Part shown: piece by piece, positions 36,951-47,200 of the stretch
Numbering within the stretch: position 1 is the first letter of the stretch
Layout: the number at the start of each line of letters is the position of its first letter
Origin: an uncultured Prevotellaceae bacterium
GTDB lineage: Bacteria; Bacteroidota; Bacteroidia; Bacteroidales; Muribaculaceae
NCBI GenBank assembly: GCA_947302275.1
Contig: CAMYUW010000002.1
Span: forward strand, 1 to 64,000
DNA: 64,000 nucleotides
Direction: 5' to 3'
Notes under the pieces: generated by a model
What the model was told of the DNA's origin: nothing
What the model saw: the letters and a program-made list of their open reading frames with translations, nothing else
Databases searched by the model: none
Translations under genes and position numbers: made by a program

Positions 36951-38913
36951 TGACAAGCTTGTCGTCCGTCATTCGCTGCATGTACTGACGAATGATTGCC
37001 TTCATGTGACGCTCCATGCGCTCGAGTGTGGCAGGCGGCATGGTGGCCAAGACGTTGTGTGAGAAAGTCGAATCGGTGCGGAAGGCGTAAGCCGCCACCG
37101 TGCGCTGGCCGTCGAAATGCAGGGTATAGTCCCCCCATACATATTCATAACTGCTGGACTCTGGTAGCCAGTGCAGGGCGAAACCCTCGTCGGCAGGCGA
37201 GTGAAGCATGTCTCGCCCAAAGGCGATGTAAGGCTTATCATAATGCAGGTAGCTGAGCACCGTGGGCATGATGTCGATCTGCTCCACCACTTGCTCCTCG
37301 TCGTAGCCGTGCAGCGACGGGTCGCCCGGGGCATAGAGGATGATGGGCACGGCATAATGGCCGAGCGTAGTGCAGTAGAACGGGTCAATCTGCTGGCTCA
37401 CATGGTCGGCCGTGATGACAAACAAGGTATTCTTGAACCACGGTTGCTGGCTTGCAGTCTCAAAAAAACGTTTCAAGGCATAGTCGGTATAGGCGATGCA
37501 CTGCTGCAATGGGCGCTCACCTTGTGGAAAACGGCTCTTGTATTTCTCGGGTACGACGAACGGGTCGTGGCTTGATGCGCTGAACAGTGCCGTCATGAAC
37601 GGTTCTCGCATCTTGTTCATCTGCGCAGCATAGAATTGGAAGAATTCCTCGTCCCATATGGCCCATGTGCCGTCGAAGTCGGCATCGCCGTGGAAATTGG
37701 GGTCGGCGTTGTACTCGTTGCGACCGTAGTAGCGCTGGAATCCCGTGGCGCGTGCAAATGCTTGGAAACCCATTGAACCGTTTTGTGCACCATGGAAGAA
37801 GGCGGTGGTGTAGCCCTTGTTTTCGCCCAGTTCGCGTGCTAGACCTGACATGGCATTCAGCGAAGCTGGTGTAAGAAAGAGCGGCTCAACAAAGTTGGGC
37901 AGGGACGATAGCACCGAAGGCATGCCTTCGATGCTTTTGCGCCCGTTGGCATAGGAATAGCGGTAAGTCATCGCGCCCGCTGTGATGAGCGAGTCCAGGA
38001 AAGGGGTGAAGCCTTGATAGGTGCCATCACGCAAGGTGCGGTTGTAAAAGCCGATGTGCTGCTTGCTGTAACTCTCCAGGATGAGCACCACGACGTTGCG
38101 AGGCGTGAAGGCCGTGCTGTCTGCTGGCTGGTGGAGTGGGGTATAGAGCGCCAGTGCCTCCTCGTCGCTCATGTAATCGGGAACGACAAAGGGCGTTTTC
38201 TTTAACGTCCTGAAGATAGAGAACGGCGTGTTGAGCACGATACCCGTCTCGGCGGGTCGGTTGACATATTGGTTGGCATTGCTGATGGTGATGGGGCGAG
38301 TTGCCTTGGTAAAACCGCCGCGGATGGCTCCAATGCATAACGGAATGGCCAACAGCAAAGCGAGAACTTGTATGACGTAGTATCGTCCCAAATGCGTTGG
38401 ATGTGTTACCCGCTTGGGGATGGGACGGAACAACTTCCAGAATGCCCAAGTGATGAGTCCTGCCAGCAGCACCAGATACCAGTGACTCAGGAACTGTCCG
38501 CCAAAGATTTTTAGCATCTCGCCCGTACCCTCGTTACTGAACTCGGCAAACACCGATGCAGTGGTGCGCTTGCCTGTAAAGGGGAAATAAACGCAATCCA
38601 TCAGATTCATATACACGGCAATGCTGTTGACAATGGTGTAAATCCAGCATGCCACCCGATAGAAGCCGGGGCGCTCCTTCCAGTGCAGTGGCAGCAGGAA
38701 CATCAGCAGGATAATGGCATTGGTGTAAAGTATCGCTGGAGTATCGAACAGCAGCCCTGCACCAAACAGTTCCATAGTATGGCCCAGAGTGAGCGTACCG
38801 GCATAAAGCGACCAGTTGAGCGTCAGGAAAACGATGCGGCATAGGGTGTAGGCCATAAAGGCTACCAGCAGGTTCCAAACGAGTGCGCCGATGGTGGATA
38901 ATTGTTGTTTCAT
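36931..38913 (-). CDS. LtaS-like membrane sulfatase/phosphotransferase
   Basis: Integral membrane enzyme of the alkaline phosphatase superfamily, 660 residues. Four to five N-terminal helices (1-225) precede a periplasmic sulfatase domain (about 265-600): RNVVVLILESYSKQHIGFYN (metal Glu), probable nucleophile Ser/Thr region YSYANGRKSIEGMPSVLSSLP, TAFFHGAQNGSMGF, SSHDPFVVP and the metal site VITADHVSQQ with DPFYCTTLGHYAVPIILYAPG. Gram-positive LtaS makes lipoteichoic acid; Bacteroidota homologues probably transfer phospho-alcohol groups from phospholipids to envelope glycans, but substrates are undetermined. The -7 box is four bases before the ATG. The 3' end overlaps the convergent M3 gene. 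Confidence 0.85.
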   Translation of the reverse strand: MKQQLSTIGALVWNLLVAFMAYTLCRIVFLTLNWSLYAGTLTLGHTMELFGAGLLFDTPAILYTNAIILLMFLLPLHWKERPGFYRVACWIYTIVNSIAVYMNLMDCVYFPFTGKRTTASVFAEFSNEGTGEMLKIFGGQFLSHWYLVLLAGLITWAFWKLFRPIPKRVTHPTHLGRYYVIQVLALLLAIPLCIGAIRGGFTKATRPITISNANQYVNRPAETGIVLNTPFSIFRTLKKTPFVVPDYMSDEEALALYTPLHQPADSTAFTPRNVVVLILESYSKQHIGFYNRTLRDGTYQGFTPFLDSLITAGAMTYRYSYANGRKSIEGMPSVLSSLPNFVEPLFLTPASLNAMSGLARELGENKGYTTAFFHGAQNGSMGFQAFARATGFQRYYGRNEYNADPNFHGDADFDGTWAIWDEEFFQFYAAQMNKMREPFMTALFSASSHDPFVVPEKYKSRFPQGERPLQQCIAYTDYALKRFFETASQQPWFKNTLFVITADHVSQQIDPFYCTTLGHYAVPIILYAPGDPSLHGYDEEQVVEQIDIMPTVLSYLHYDKPYIAFGRDMLHSPADEGFALHWLPESSSYEYVWGDYTLHFDGQRTVAAYAFRTDSTFSHNVLATMPPATLERMERHMKAIIRQYMQRMTDDKLVITADNQ

Positions 38914-38917
38914 GCCA

Positions 38918-38925
38918 CAAAAGTA
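38918..38925 (-). promoter_or_regulatory. -7 box of the LtaS-like gene, four bases before the ATG
   Basis: Minus-strand TACTTTTG then TGGC and the ATG at 38913, predicting a leaderless or near-leaderless transcript. Confidence 0.55.
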
Positions 38926-38949
38926 ATGATTTTTTGGGAATTGGGATGC

Positions 38950-38975
38950 CAGCTTTGCTCGTAGTTTATAGTTTA
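38950..38975. repeat. Diverged copy of the dispersed intergenic repeat
   Basis: CAGCTTTGCTCGTAG followed by TTTATAGTTTA, related to 56832-56854, between the LtaS-like gene and prfA. Confidence 0.45.
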
Positions 38976-39058
38976 ATGTATAATGTTAAAGTGACCTCAG
39001 CATTCTTTAGACAAGTGACTAAAAACATAAAAACATAAAACCCTAAACAAAAAATCAC

Positions 39059-39066
39059 TACCTTTG
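39059..39066 (+). promoter_or_regulatory. -7 box of prfA
   Basis: TACCTTTG followed by CAGCC and a leader of about 20 bases to ATG 39090. No clear TTTG at -33. Confidence 0.5.
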
Positions 39067-39089
39067 CAGCCAAAAATAAAAATTGCACA

Positions 39090-40199
39090 ATGGCAGAGAA
39101 TACATTATTACAACGTTTGGATGGTCTTGATGCCAGATTTGAAGAAATCGGGACGCTGATTACTGACCCCAATGTTATCGCCGATCAGCGGCGTTATGTC
39201 AAGCTAACTAAGGAATATAAGAGTTTGGAAACATTGCTCGATGCGACCCACCGATACCGCAAACTGCTGGAGGACATTGAGCAGGCAAAAGTGATGCTCG
39301 ACAGTGAGACCGATGAAGATTTGAGGGCTATGGCTCGTGAGGAAATCGATGCCAATCAGGCCGAAGTTCCCAAACTGGAAGAAGAAATCAAGTTGTTGCT
39401 GATTCCCGAGGATCCGGAGGACAGCAAGAACGTGGTGCTGGAAATACGTGGCGGCACGGGTGGCGACGAGGCCGCTCTGTTTGCTGGCGACCTGGCGCGC
39501 ATGTACACCCGCTATTGTGAAACCAAAGGCTGGAACGTGCAGATGTCCAGTTGCAGCGAGGGGGCTGTGGGTGGCTTCAAGGAAGTCGTGTTCAGCATCA
39601 CTGGCGATAATGTATATGGTACACTGAAATATGAGTCGGGCGTTCACCGCGTGCAGCGAGTGCCCGTAACCGAAACCCAAGGCCGTGTACACACATCAGC
39701 AGCCAGCGTGGCCGTGCTTCCGGAGGCCGAACCGTTTGATGTTCATATCAACGAGGGCGAAATCAAGTGGGATACCTTCCGCAGCGGCGGGGCCGGTGGC
39801 CAGAATGTGAACAAGGTGAACAGTGGTGTGCGTCTGCGTTACATGTGGACCAATCCCAATACAGGCGAGCAGCAGGAAATCCTGATTGAGTGTACCGAGA
39901 CCCGCGATCAGCCCAAGAATAAGGAAAGGGCATTGGCGCGTCTGCGCACATTCATTTACGACCACGAGCATCAGAAGTATATGGACGACATTGCTTCACG
40001 TCGCAAGACTTTGGTCTCGACGGGTGACCGTTCGGCCAAAATCCGCACTTACAATTATCCTCAGGGCCGCATAACCGACCATCGAATCGGCTACACGATC
40101 TACAACCTGCCTGCCTTTATGGATGGCGATATCCAGGACTGCATCGATCACCTGATTGTGGCCGAAAACGCCGAAAAACTCAAGGAAGCCGAATTGTAG
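39090..40199 (+). CDS. prfA: Peptide chain release factor 1
   Basis: Class I release factor that reads UAA/UAG and triggers peptide release on the ribosome, 369 residues. It has the PCRF domain (about 80-200 with EIRGGTGGDEAALFAGDL), the RF1-type tripeptide region in RVPVTETQGRVHTSAASVAVLPE (PVT rather than the SPF of RF2) and the catalytic GGQ in FRSGGAGGQNVNKVNSGVRL. The C-terminal superdomain end AENAEKLKEAEL is complete. Single gene with its own promoter box. It is followed by an unusually structured 3' region. Confidence 0.96.
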   Translation: MAENTLLQRLDGLDARFEEIGTLITDPNVIADQRRYVKLTKEYKSLETLLDATHRYRKLLEDIEQAKVMLDSETDEDLRAMAREEIDANQAEVPKLEEEIKLLLIPEDPEDSKNVVLEIRGGTGGDEAALFAGDLARMYTRYCETKGWNVQMSSCSEGAVGGFKEVVFSITGDNVYGTLKYESGVHRVQRVPVTETQGRVHTSAASVAVLPEAEPFDVHINEGEIKWDTFRSGGAGGQNVNKVNSGVRLRYMWTNPNTGEQQEILIECTETRDQPKNKERALARLRTFIYDHEHQKYMDDIASRRKTLVSTGDRSAKIRTYNYPQGRITDHRIGYTIYNLPAFMDGDIQDCIDHLIVAENAEKLKEAEL

Positions 40200-40228
40200 G
40201 ACCAGCACATTGTTAAAGTATTGTTAAT

Positions 40229-40285
40229 ACGCCGTTTTGTTGTAACAAAGCGGCGTTCTCGTGTGTCTATATAACAAACGAGAAC
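40229..40285 (+). other. Two adjoining hairpins downstream of prfA
   Basis: First hairpin: ACGCCGTTTTGTT paired with AACAAAGCGGCGT (40229-40256, 13 pairs including one G-U, 2-base loop). Second: GTTCTCGT (40255-40262) with ACGAGAAC (40278-40285). Neither has a T-run. Together with the terminator at 40342-40375 they make most of the 180-base prfA-DUF1893 gap foldable; a small RNA or a structured 3' UTR are both possible. Confidence 0.6.
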
Positions 40286-40341
40286 CAAATTCTGAAGCAT
40301 GAAGGCACAGCTATAGTAACAATTAGTGATGTTTAAAGAAG

Positions 40342-40375
40342 AAAGCACCAGCACTGAACCTAGCTGGTGCTTTTT
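40342..40375 (+). terminator. Rho-independent terminator
   Basis: AAAGCACCAGC (40342-40352), ten-base loop, GCTGGTGC plus TTTTTG (40363-40376). A perfect 11-bp stem if the first Ts pair with the leading As. Suits prfA on the plus strand and could also serve the convergent DUF1893 gene, which ends four bases further on. Confidence 0.8.
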
Positions 40376-40378
40376 GTT

Positions 40379-40789
40379 TCAATGCGACTTGAAGAAATCC
40401 TTGATTTTCTGAATGATGAGAGCTGGATCGTCCACGTCCCGGCTCAGTTTTTCCATGGGGCACCAGTCGGTGCCGGTGCGGTTGATGATGTGGTCAACAA
40501 GTTGGCCGTATTGAGCCTCTATGCCATGGGTGTGAAGTAAATCCAACGCGGGCTCACTCATCACGTCGGCATGGACTTGCCGCACGCCGCCTATGGCCAT
40601 GCAGGCTGCAGCTGCCTTGCCCACTGCCTTGTCGGCAATGAGGGCACCTTGCAACACCTGAGGATTCTCGGTTACCAGAGTCAACAGGTCTTTCACGCCA
40701 CGCTGAGTGAAGCGGAAAATCTTACCATCGCCACTTTTCACAACAAGGGTCAAGCCCTCGCTGTGCAGGATGTCTATTAACTGATTCAT
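40379..40789 (-). CDS. DUF1893 domain-containing protein
   Basis: Cytoplasmic protein of 136 residues, conserved in Bacteroidota and some thermophiles. The DUF1893 part covers about residues 5-115: LHSEGLTLVVKSGDGKIFRFTQRGVKDLL, then GALIADKAVGKAAAACMAIGGV and the tail HGIEAQYGQLVDHIINRTGTDWCPMEKL. The family has a cytidine deaminase-like fold, and the conserved IADKAVGKAAA and CPME segments resemble the deaminase zinc-site positions, but a catalytic activity is not established. The promoter box TATTTTTG stands four bases before the ATG. It is divergent from the MTA/SAH nucleosidase gene. Confidence 0.85.
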   Translation of the reverse strand: MNQLIDILHSEGLTLVVKSGDGKIFRFTQRGVKDLLTLVTENPQVLQGALIADKAVGKAAAACMAIGGVRQVHADVMSEPALDLLHTHGIEAQYGQLVDHIINRTGTDWCPMEKLSRDVDDPALIIQKIKDFFKSH

Positions 40790-40793
40790 GCGG

Positions 40794-40801
40794 CAAAAAT
40801 A
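40794..40801 (-). promoter_or_regulatory. -7 box of the DUF1893 gene, four bases before the ATG
   Basis: Minus-strand TATTTTTG, CCGC, ATG (40789). Same compact arrangement as at mutS2 and the LtaS-like gene. Confidence 0.55.
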
Positions 40802-40822
40802 GCATAATTAGAGAAAAAAGAG

Positions 40823-40830
40823 TAATTTTG
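40823..40830 (+). promoter_or_regulatory. -7 box of the nucleosidase gene
   Basis: TAATTTTG on the plus strand, about 57 bases before the ATG at 40888, only 21 bases from the opposite-strand DUF1893 box. Confidence 0.45.
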
Positions 40831-40887
40831 TAGCTGAAAAAGTTAGTCGCAAGGCGTTAGTAATCGTATTAAAAACTAAATAATATT

Positions 40888-41565
40888 ATGAAAATAGGAA
40901 TCATCGTGGCCATGCGCAAGGAATTGGATTTGCTCCTTCCCTTGCTAAAGGATAGTGAAGATAGTCGCATGAGTGGGTTTGAGTTTCATCGCGGAAAGGT
41001 TGGTCGCCATGACGTAATGGTCATGCAATGCGGTATCGGCAAGGTCAATGCCGCTATGGGGGCTTTGATGCTTGTCAACAATTTTGCACCAAACTACGTC
41101 ATCAACAGCGGCGTGGCTGGTGGCGCAGACGCTTCAATTAAAGTGATGGACGTTGTGGCGGGTGAGCGTGTAGCATATCATGACGTGTGGTGCGGCCCTG
41201 AGAGTGACCTGGGACAGGTACAGGGTTTGCCGCTTTATTTTAAGGGGGCTCAACATCTGCTTGACCTGATTCCTGAGAAGGAAGATATCCACAAGGGGCT
41301 GATCTGTTCCGGTGACCAGTTTATAGATAAGATGGAAGACGTCAAGCGCATCAAGGGCAATTTCCCCGATGCGCTGGCAGTTGATATGGAGTCAGGAGCC
41401 ATTGCACAAGTGTGTCACATGTGCCAGGTGCCATTCCTTGCCCTACGTGTCATAAGCGATTCGCCAGGAGCAAGTCACGACAATACGCGCCAGTATCTGG
41501 ATTTCTGGACCGACGCACCTCAGGAGACATTTATTCTCCTTAAGGATATTATCTCTAGGCTTTAG
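40888..41565 (+). CDS. mtnN: 5'-methylthioadenosine/S-adenosylhomocysteine nucleosidase
   Basis: Cleaves adenine from MTA and SAH, products of polyamine synthesis, methylation and radical SAM chemistry; cytoplasmic, 225 residues. PNP_UDP_1 fold with MKIGIIVAMRKELDLLLPLL at the start (conserved Glu of the MTAN N-terminus), MQCGIGKVNAAMGALML, INSGVAGGADASIKVMDVV, GDQFI, the ribose-binding AVDMESGAIAQVC (catalytic region MExxA) and ALRVISDSPG with the catalytic Asp. Length and motifs are complete. It stands alone between DUF1893 (divergent) and lon (convergent). Confidence 0.94.
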   Translation: MKIGIIVAMRKELDLLLPLLKDSEDSRMSGFEFHRGKVGRHDVMVMQCGIGKVNAAMGALMLVNNFAPNYVINSGVAGGADASIKVMDVVAGERVAYHDVWCGPESDLGQVQGLPLYFKGAQHLLDLIPEKEDIHKGLICSGDQFIDKMEDVKRIKGNFPDALAVDMESGAIAQVCHMCQVPFLALRVISDSPGASHDNTRQYLDFWTDAPQETFILLKDIISRL

Positions 41566-41603
41566 GCTCAAAGCATTAGGTGTTGCCAAGCACCAAAAGC
41601 CTG

Positions 41604-41618
41604 GCTCGCATCGCGAGC
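41604..41618. other. Short palindrome between mtnN and lon
   Basis: GCTCGC-atc-GCGAGC just past the lon stop codon (41620). With the neighbouring GGTG/CACC pair it may form the shared 3' ends of these convergent genes, but there is no T-run, so termination is not certain. Confidence 0.4.
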
Positions 41619-41619
41619 A

Positions 41620-44064
41620 TTACAATTCGATAGCGTCCTTGACTTTTTCGGGCAGCAAGGCAAGGTCCAGAACATCCTTGATGGTGTTGACGTAGTGGAA
41701 CTTCAATCCCTTGAGGTACATTTCGTTGATTTCCTCAATATCCTTGCGGTTGTCCTTGCACAGAATGATATCCTTGATGCCAGCACGCTTGGCAGCGAGG
41801 ATTTTTTCTTTGATTCCACCCACGGGCAGCACCTTGCCGCGAAGGGTGATTTCGCCAGTCATGGCCAGGTGGTCCATCACCTTGCGTTGAGTGAATGACG
41901 AGGCCAGCGAAGTCACCATGGTAACGCCTGCCGAGGGCCCGTCCTTGGGAATGGCTCCCTCAGGCACGTGGATGTGGATATTGTATTTATCAAACAACTC
42001 GGGATCAATGCCCAGCAATGAGCAATGTGACCTCAGATATTGAAGCGCAATTACAGCCGATTCTTTCATCACGTCGCCTAGATTGCCTGTCAACGTGAGT
42101 TTCTCGCCCTTGCCGCGGGCTAAAGACGATTCCACAAAAAGAATCTCTCCACCAACTGCAGTCCAGGCCAGGCCAGTCACCACGCCGGCAAATTCATTGC
42201 CTTCATACTTGTCGCGGCTATAGTCTGGTGAACCCAAATATTCCTTTAGATCCTCAACCTTGATGCTGGTGGGGTAGGCGTCCCCGCTGGCCTTGTGGCG
42301 AGCAACGCGACGCAATACAGTAGCGATTTTTTTCTCTAATTGGCGCACGCCCGATTCGCGGGTGTAATCATCAATCATCTTGAGAATCACCTGTTTGCCA
42401 AACTTGATTTCATTCTTCTTGAAACCATTTTCCTTCAATTCCTTGGGAATGAGGTGACGCTTGGCGATTTCGAGTTTCTCCTCAGGAATGTAACCGTTGA
42501 TCTCGATGACCTCCATGCGGTCGAGCAAGGGACGGCTCACAGTAGCCAGGCTGTTGGCTGTGGCGATGAACAGGATTTTGGACAAGTCGTAGTCCACATC
42601 TAGATAATTGTCGTGGAAGTGTCCGTTCTGTTCGGGATCCAGCACTTCGAGCAGTGCCGATGACGGGTCACCCTTAAAATCCTGACCAACCTTGTCAATC
42701 TCGTCGAGCACAATCACAGGATTGTTGCTGCCGCATTTGGCCAGGGCAGCAATGATGCGGCCGGGCATGGCGCCGATGTAGGTGCGGCGGTGACCGCGTA
42801 TCTCGGCTTCGTCGTGGAGTCCGCCTAGAGAGATGCGGGCATATTCACGGTTCAATGCATCGGCAATCGACTTGCCCAGTGAGGTCTTGCCAACACCTGG
42901 AGGGCCATAGAGGCACAGGATGGGTGCCTTGAGATCTCCACGCAGCTTGAGCACAGACAGGTGCTCAAGAATGCGATCCTTCACCTTTTCCAGTCCATAA
43001 TGGTCATCATTGAGCTTTTGCTCCACCTTTTTGAGATCGAAATTGTCCTCAGTATAGGTTTCCCAAGGCAGATTCAGCATATTGTCAAGATAGGCATACT
43101 GCACCGAGTAGTCGGGAGTTTGCGGATTGAGGCGTTCCAGCTTGCGTAATTCTTTTTCAAACTGTTTTTTCACATCCTCGTTCCACTTCATCTTGTTGCC
43201 TCGTTCCTGCAATTCCTCGATATCATCGATGTCGGTGCCCAACTCCTCCTGAATGGTTCGGATTTGTTGCTGCAGGAAGTGGTCACGTTGCTGCTGGGAC
43301 AATTCCTCGCGGGTGCGTGACTGGATATTGGCTTTGATTTCAACGAGTTGCTCTTCGCGGGATAACAGGGCAAACAGCAGGTAGGCGCGTTTCTTGATGT
43401 CACGTTCCTCGAGCATGTGCTGTTTCTGCTCCGGGTCAAAAGCGATGTTGGTGGCGAGGAAGTTCATCAGATAGACAGGATTGTCGATGTTCTTCATTGC
43501 GAATGCCAATTCGCGGCCGTTTGCACCCATGTTGCGCAGCATGCGCAGGGTGACTTCAGCAATGGATTGCATCAACATATCAAATTCCTTGTCGCCTGCC
43601 AAAGGCAACTTTTCCTCGACAAGATGGACCGAGCCGCGCAAATAGGGTGATACTTGGGCAACCTGGTCTAGTTGACAGGCCGATCGGCCTTGCAAGATGA
43701 CATTGGTGGATCCGTCAGGTAGTTCCAGTACCTTGATGATACTGGCTATAGTGCCAAAACGGTACAGATCCCGCTCTAACGGGTCCTCGACATGGCTGTC
43801 AAATTGGCAGAATACGGCAATGGCACCATGACTCTCCTCGGCATCCTTGATGAGCCGCAAAGATTTCTCACGTCCCACCGAAACCGGCATGGTCATGGAA
43901 GGAAACAATACCATGTTGCGTAAGGGCAGAATGGGGATGTCATCAGCCTTATTGTCTTGTATATCAGTGCTGTTGTTTACCTCATGTATCTCAGTGATAA
44001 TGGGAACCACATGGGCACCGGTATCATTCATTTCGGCGTCTATATTGTCTAATAAATCAAACAT
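41620..44064 (-). CDS. lon: ATP-dependent protease Lon
   Basis: Cytoplasmic AAA+ serine protease for misfolded and regulatory proteins, 814 residues. N-terminal LAN domain (about 42-240, [21 protein letters not shown]), coiled linker, AAA+ module with Walker A GPPGVGKT (387-394) and Walker B IVLDEIDK, and sensor regions ATANSLATV. The protease domain has catalytic Ser711 in [11 protein letters not shown] and Lys752 in [15 protein letters not shown]. The first 40 residues are an acidic extension common in Bacteroidota Lon. A downstream palindrome separates it from convergent mtnN. Confidence 0.97.
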   Translation of the reverse strand: MFDLLDNIDAEMNDTGAHVVPIITEIHEVNNSTDIQDNKADDIPILPLRNMVLFPSMTMPVSVGREKSLRLIKDAEESHGAIAVFCQFDSHVEDPLERDLYRFGTIASIIKVLELPDGSTNVILQGRSACQLDQVAQVSPYLRGSVHLVEEKLPLAGDKEFDMLMQSIAEVTLRMLRNMGANGRELAFAMKNIDNPVYLMNFLATNIAFDPEQKQHMLEERDIKKRAYLLFALLSREEQLVEIKANIQSRTREELSQQQRDHFLQQQIRTIQEELGTDIDDIEELQERGNKMKWNEDVKKQFEKELRKLERLNPQTPDYSVQYAYLDNMLNLPWETYTEDNFDLKKVEQKLNDDHYGLEKVKDRILEHLSVLKLRGDLKAPILCLYGPPGVGKTSLGKSIADALNREYARISLGGLHDEAEIRGHRRTYIGAMPGRIIAALAKCGSNNPVIVLDEIDKVGQDFKGDPSSALLEVLDPEQNGHFHDNYLDVDYDLSKILFIATANSLATVSRPLLDRMEVIEINGYIPEEKLEIAKRHLIPKELKENGFKKNEIKFGKQVILKMIDDYTRESGVRQLEKKIATVLRRVARHKASGDAYPTSIKVEDLKEYLGSPDYSRDKYEGNEFAGVVTGLAWTAVGGEILFVESSLARGKGEKLTLTGNLGDVMKESAVIALQYLRSHCSLLGIDPELFDKYNIHIHVPEGAIPKDGPSAGVTMVTSLASSFTQRKVMDHLAMTGEITLRGKVLPVGGIKEKILAAKRAGIKDIILCKDNRKDIEEINEMYLKGLKFHYVNTIKDVLDLALLPEKVKDAIEL

Positions 44065-44179
44065 ATTTAGTTCTGTAGAATATTCTTATCTTGTAGTCAA
44101 TGCAAATCGGATGCCAAAATTACAAAAATCCAATGAAAGTAATTTCAATTACATCCATCATTTATAGAAAAATAACAAA

Positions 44180-44214
44180 ACAAGCGACCCCAAGAGGCGC
44201 CAGGGGTCGCTTGT
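44180..44214 (-). terminator. Terminator of duplicated unit 1
   Basis: Perfect 12-bp stem on the minus strand (ACAAGCGACCCC with GGGGTCGCTTGT), 11-base loop, then TTTGTTATTTTTC, 29 bases past the stop of the amidase-like gene at 44243. Confidence 0.88.
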
Positions 44215-44242
44215 GATTAATAGGGTGGATTACCCTTGAGAA

Positions 44243-47200
44243 TTAGAAACTACTAGAAAGCAGCAGGTCAATGAGTGACGTAACATCACCGATGCTGATA
44301 TTGGTATCCCCGTTCACATCGGCTGCATCCAGGTTGATGGGTTGAGGATTACCGCCCAGCAGATAGTCGATGAGTGTGGTCACATCAGCTATACTTGTAT
44401 TGCCGTCACAGTTGATGTCATGGCCTGTCTGGCCGCCGGGAATGTTGATAATATCCATACCAGGAGTGGTATGAACATTCTGGTCGGTCGGCATGGAGTA
44501 GATACCGATGTTGCCACCAGCGCAAACCAGGTTGCCAGCATAGTCAAATGCCATCTGATAGATGGCGCCTGAGCTGTTACGTGCATCGGCAGTATATGAG
44601 TACTTGGGTGACAATACAGGAGTATTACCATCCCACGACAGGTCAAAGAACTGCAGCTTGCCGCTACCGTCATTGATGACAAACATGTCGCCGGCATCAT
44701 TGATAGCAAAGCCTGAAATCATGCTGCCGTTGAGCATATCAACATAGGGTGCACGACCTGAATTGAGCGTGATGTTGCCATCGTTATCGATAAAGATGAT
44801 TGAAGGCACACTGCTATTATTCTGGCCTGCACTGCGGTACTGAACTACCCATATACCACGACCTCCAGCATCGGGCCATACGTTGCCATTGCCGTTGACT
44901 TCAAGACCATTGGTGCTGAAGTACTGGCTGGGAGCGGTTGACCATGTGTCAACAATGCTACCGTCGGGCTGGCCGATGTTGTAAACACCAACACCATTGC
45001 TGGGCGTGAAGTCCTCCAGATATACATATAGCTTAGTGTCAGCACCAGTGCCACCAATGGCAACACCAGGAGACGACGAGCCGACGCTGACACCGTTATT
45101 GGTAATCAGACCGGCGCTATTACGGGTACCAACGAAGAATTCGGTCCAAGTGCCTTCGAGGTTCTCAGGATCGGCAATATAAACACCTGAGGTAGGATCA
45201 CCCCAATCAGGAACATAGAGCTTACCGTTTTCGTCAAGAGCCATGCGGTAGAGGCTGCGCCAGGTGTGACCACCCTGATAAAGCGTGCTGCTCACGCGCT
45301 CGCCCTGGGCATCATATACATAGACACCATTTGACGAGGTGGCGCTGCTGCTCACGCGGTTACCAGCATAGATGGTTCCCATCTTGGGACTAGCAGGTGA
45401 CTTGTCAACGGCAACAAACAGCTGGCCACTGTAGGTCGGGCCGGCAGCATTAATACGCTGGATGGTCGTGATGGGATCACCCTCGACGGTTACTGCCCAG
45501 GTCAAAGTGCTGCCAGGCTGTACACCATCGAGTTCGCTGACGTTGATGGTTACCGTGTTCTCGCCCTCTACCACATTGGGCACGTTGACAGTAGCCACAG
45601 CTGTACCTTCACCGTCATAGAATGTGATATAGGCATTCTTGGCAGCATCATTACTGGTGAAAGTGAACTGATTGCCATCCATCTTCAGGCCATAGGCATA
45701 GATTCCCTTGACTGCAGGCTGTGCTGTTGAATTGGCCTGCCACTTGGTCATCTTGTTGTCCTGCATCAGGTACAGGTAGATGTCCTCGCCCTTGACGTTG
45801 GCACCCGTCGCCATGAACTGGCAAGCGAGCGGGTCGAGGTCGGTGTTGGTGGTGGCCACGAGGGCGGCCTGGTCAACACCTGCCGTGATGTCATAGAGCT
45901 TGATACCGCCCACATTGACGGCATCTTCCCTGTTTACAGCAACATAGGGCATTACCATGAATTGGTGCTGGGCATACTTGAAGAATGAAGTGCCCTTGAC
46001 GGGAATATCGGTATCCTCGCCATTGAAGCGGCCAACGACCTCACTGTCCGTCTTATCGACATCGGCAGGATCAACCTCCATGAGCAGGGTGTTCTCACCA
46101 TCGAGCATCACGCGGTCGTCGTTGCGCGGCGAGATCAGAAGCTGTGGCTCACCGATCTTAGTTTTGGTGAAGTTGCTGGCTGCGGTAATCGTGCTCTCGG
46201 TGAAAGTCGTGCCGGCAATCTGGTCATTGACAATACTCAGTTTGAGGAACCTCATGCCACCAGCTGTATTGGTACCGTCGTTGGTGCCCATGATGTTCAC
46301 CGTGCACTTTTTGGACTCGCCATCAATAGCGATGGTTTGTGCACGATAGTACAAGAAGTTGGCTGAACTCAGGGTGGTTACCCATTGGATGGGATCACTC
46401 TCAAAGTCTGCCCACTTGTACAGGCGCAGGGTGCCACGCTCAAATCCGGCATTCACGTAATCGGGGCTAAATTGAGTCTGCACGCTGTTAATACCCACGA
46501 GCTGACCATCGGCAGTGAAGGCGATGTCATACAAGCGGCTATAGAAGCCCGCATTGTTGGGCTCTACTGGAGCGATGCCGTTGATGCTCAGTTCCTTGAC
46601 AAGCACCTTATCAATATTGTTGATCAGGTAGATGTGGGGTGTGCCATCCTCGGCATTGGTCAGCACGAAGGTACTGTCGCCACGCACGAGCATACGCCTG
46701 ATGTCACCCACGAATTCATACTCGGTGCCCTCGTCACAGGTGAGGTTCAAGCTGGTGGGAGCGGTCACATAACCGGGCAACTCAGGCTCGGGATAGTTGG
46801 GCAGCGTATTTTCGGGAGCTACATAATCATCAAGCTCCAGCATGGGAACGACGTAGGTCGTCTTGTTGGCCTCGACAACGATATTGCCTGCTGCCTTTGC
46901 AATCAGTTCCTGCCACTGGCTGTCAACGCCTTCGGCTGAATAGTCACCCAGCGCCTTGTATCCCTCGGCTTCAACGGCAATAGTATAGCTGCCTGGCTCA
47001 AGGTTCTCAAACACGAACACGCCATTGTAGTTCTGGTCGGTGGTGTAGCGTGCCACTTCCTGACCGTCCTTGTACAGGATGACAACCGCGCCATTGATGG
47101 GTGCCCACTGGTCCATTGAAGAGGCATTGTACTTGTACAGGTTATGAACCAGGTGCTCATGCAGGTCCTTGACTGTACCCATAATGTAGCCTTTGTTTTC

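Noticed and set aside
46385..46939. Open frames antisense to the amidase-like genes (also 51528-52217, 47615-48004)
   Set aside because: They are shadows of the minus-strand coding bias; they appear in parallel in both duplicated units only because the sense genes are homologous.
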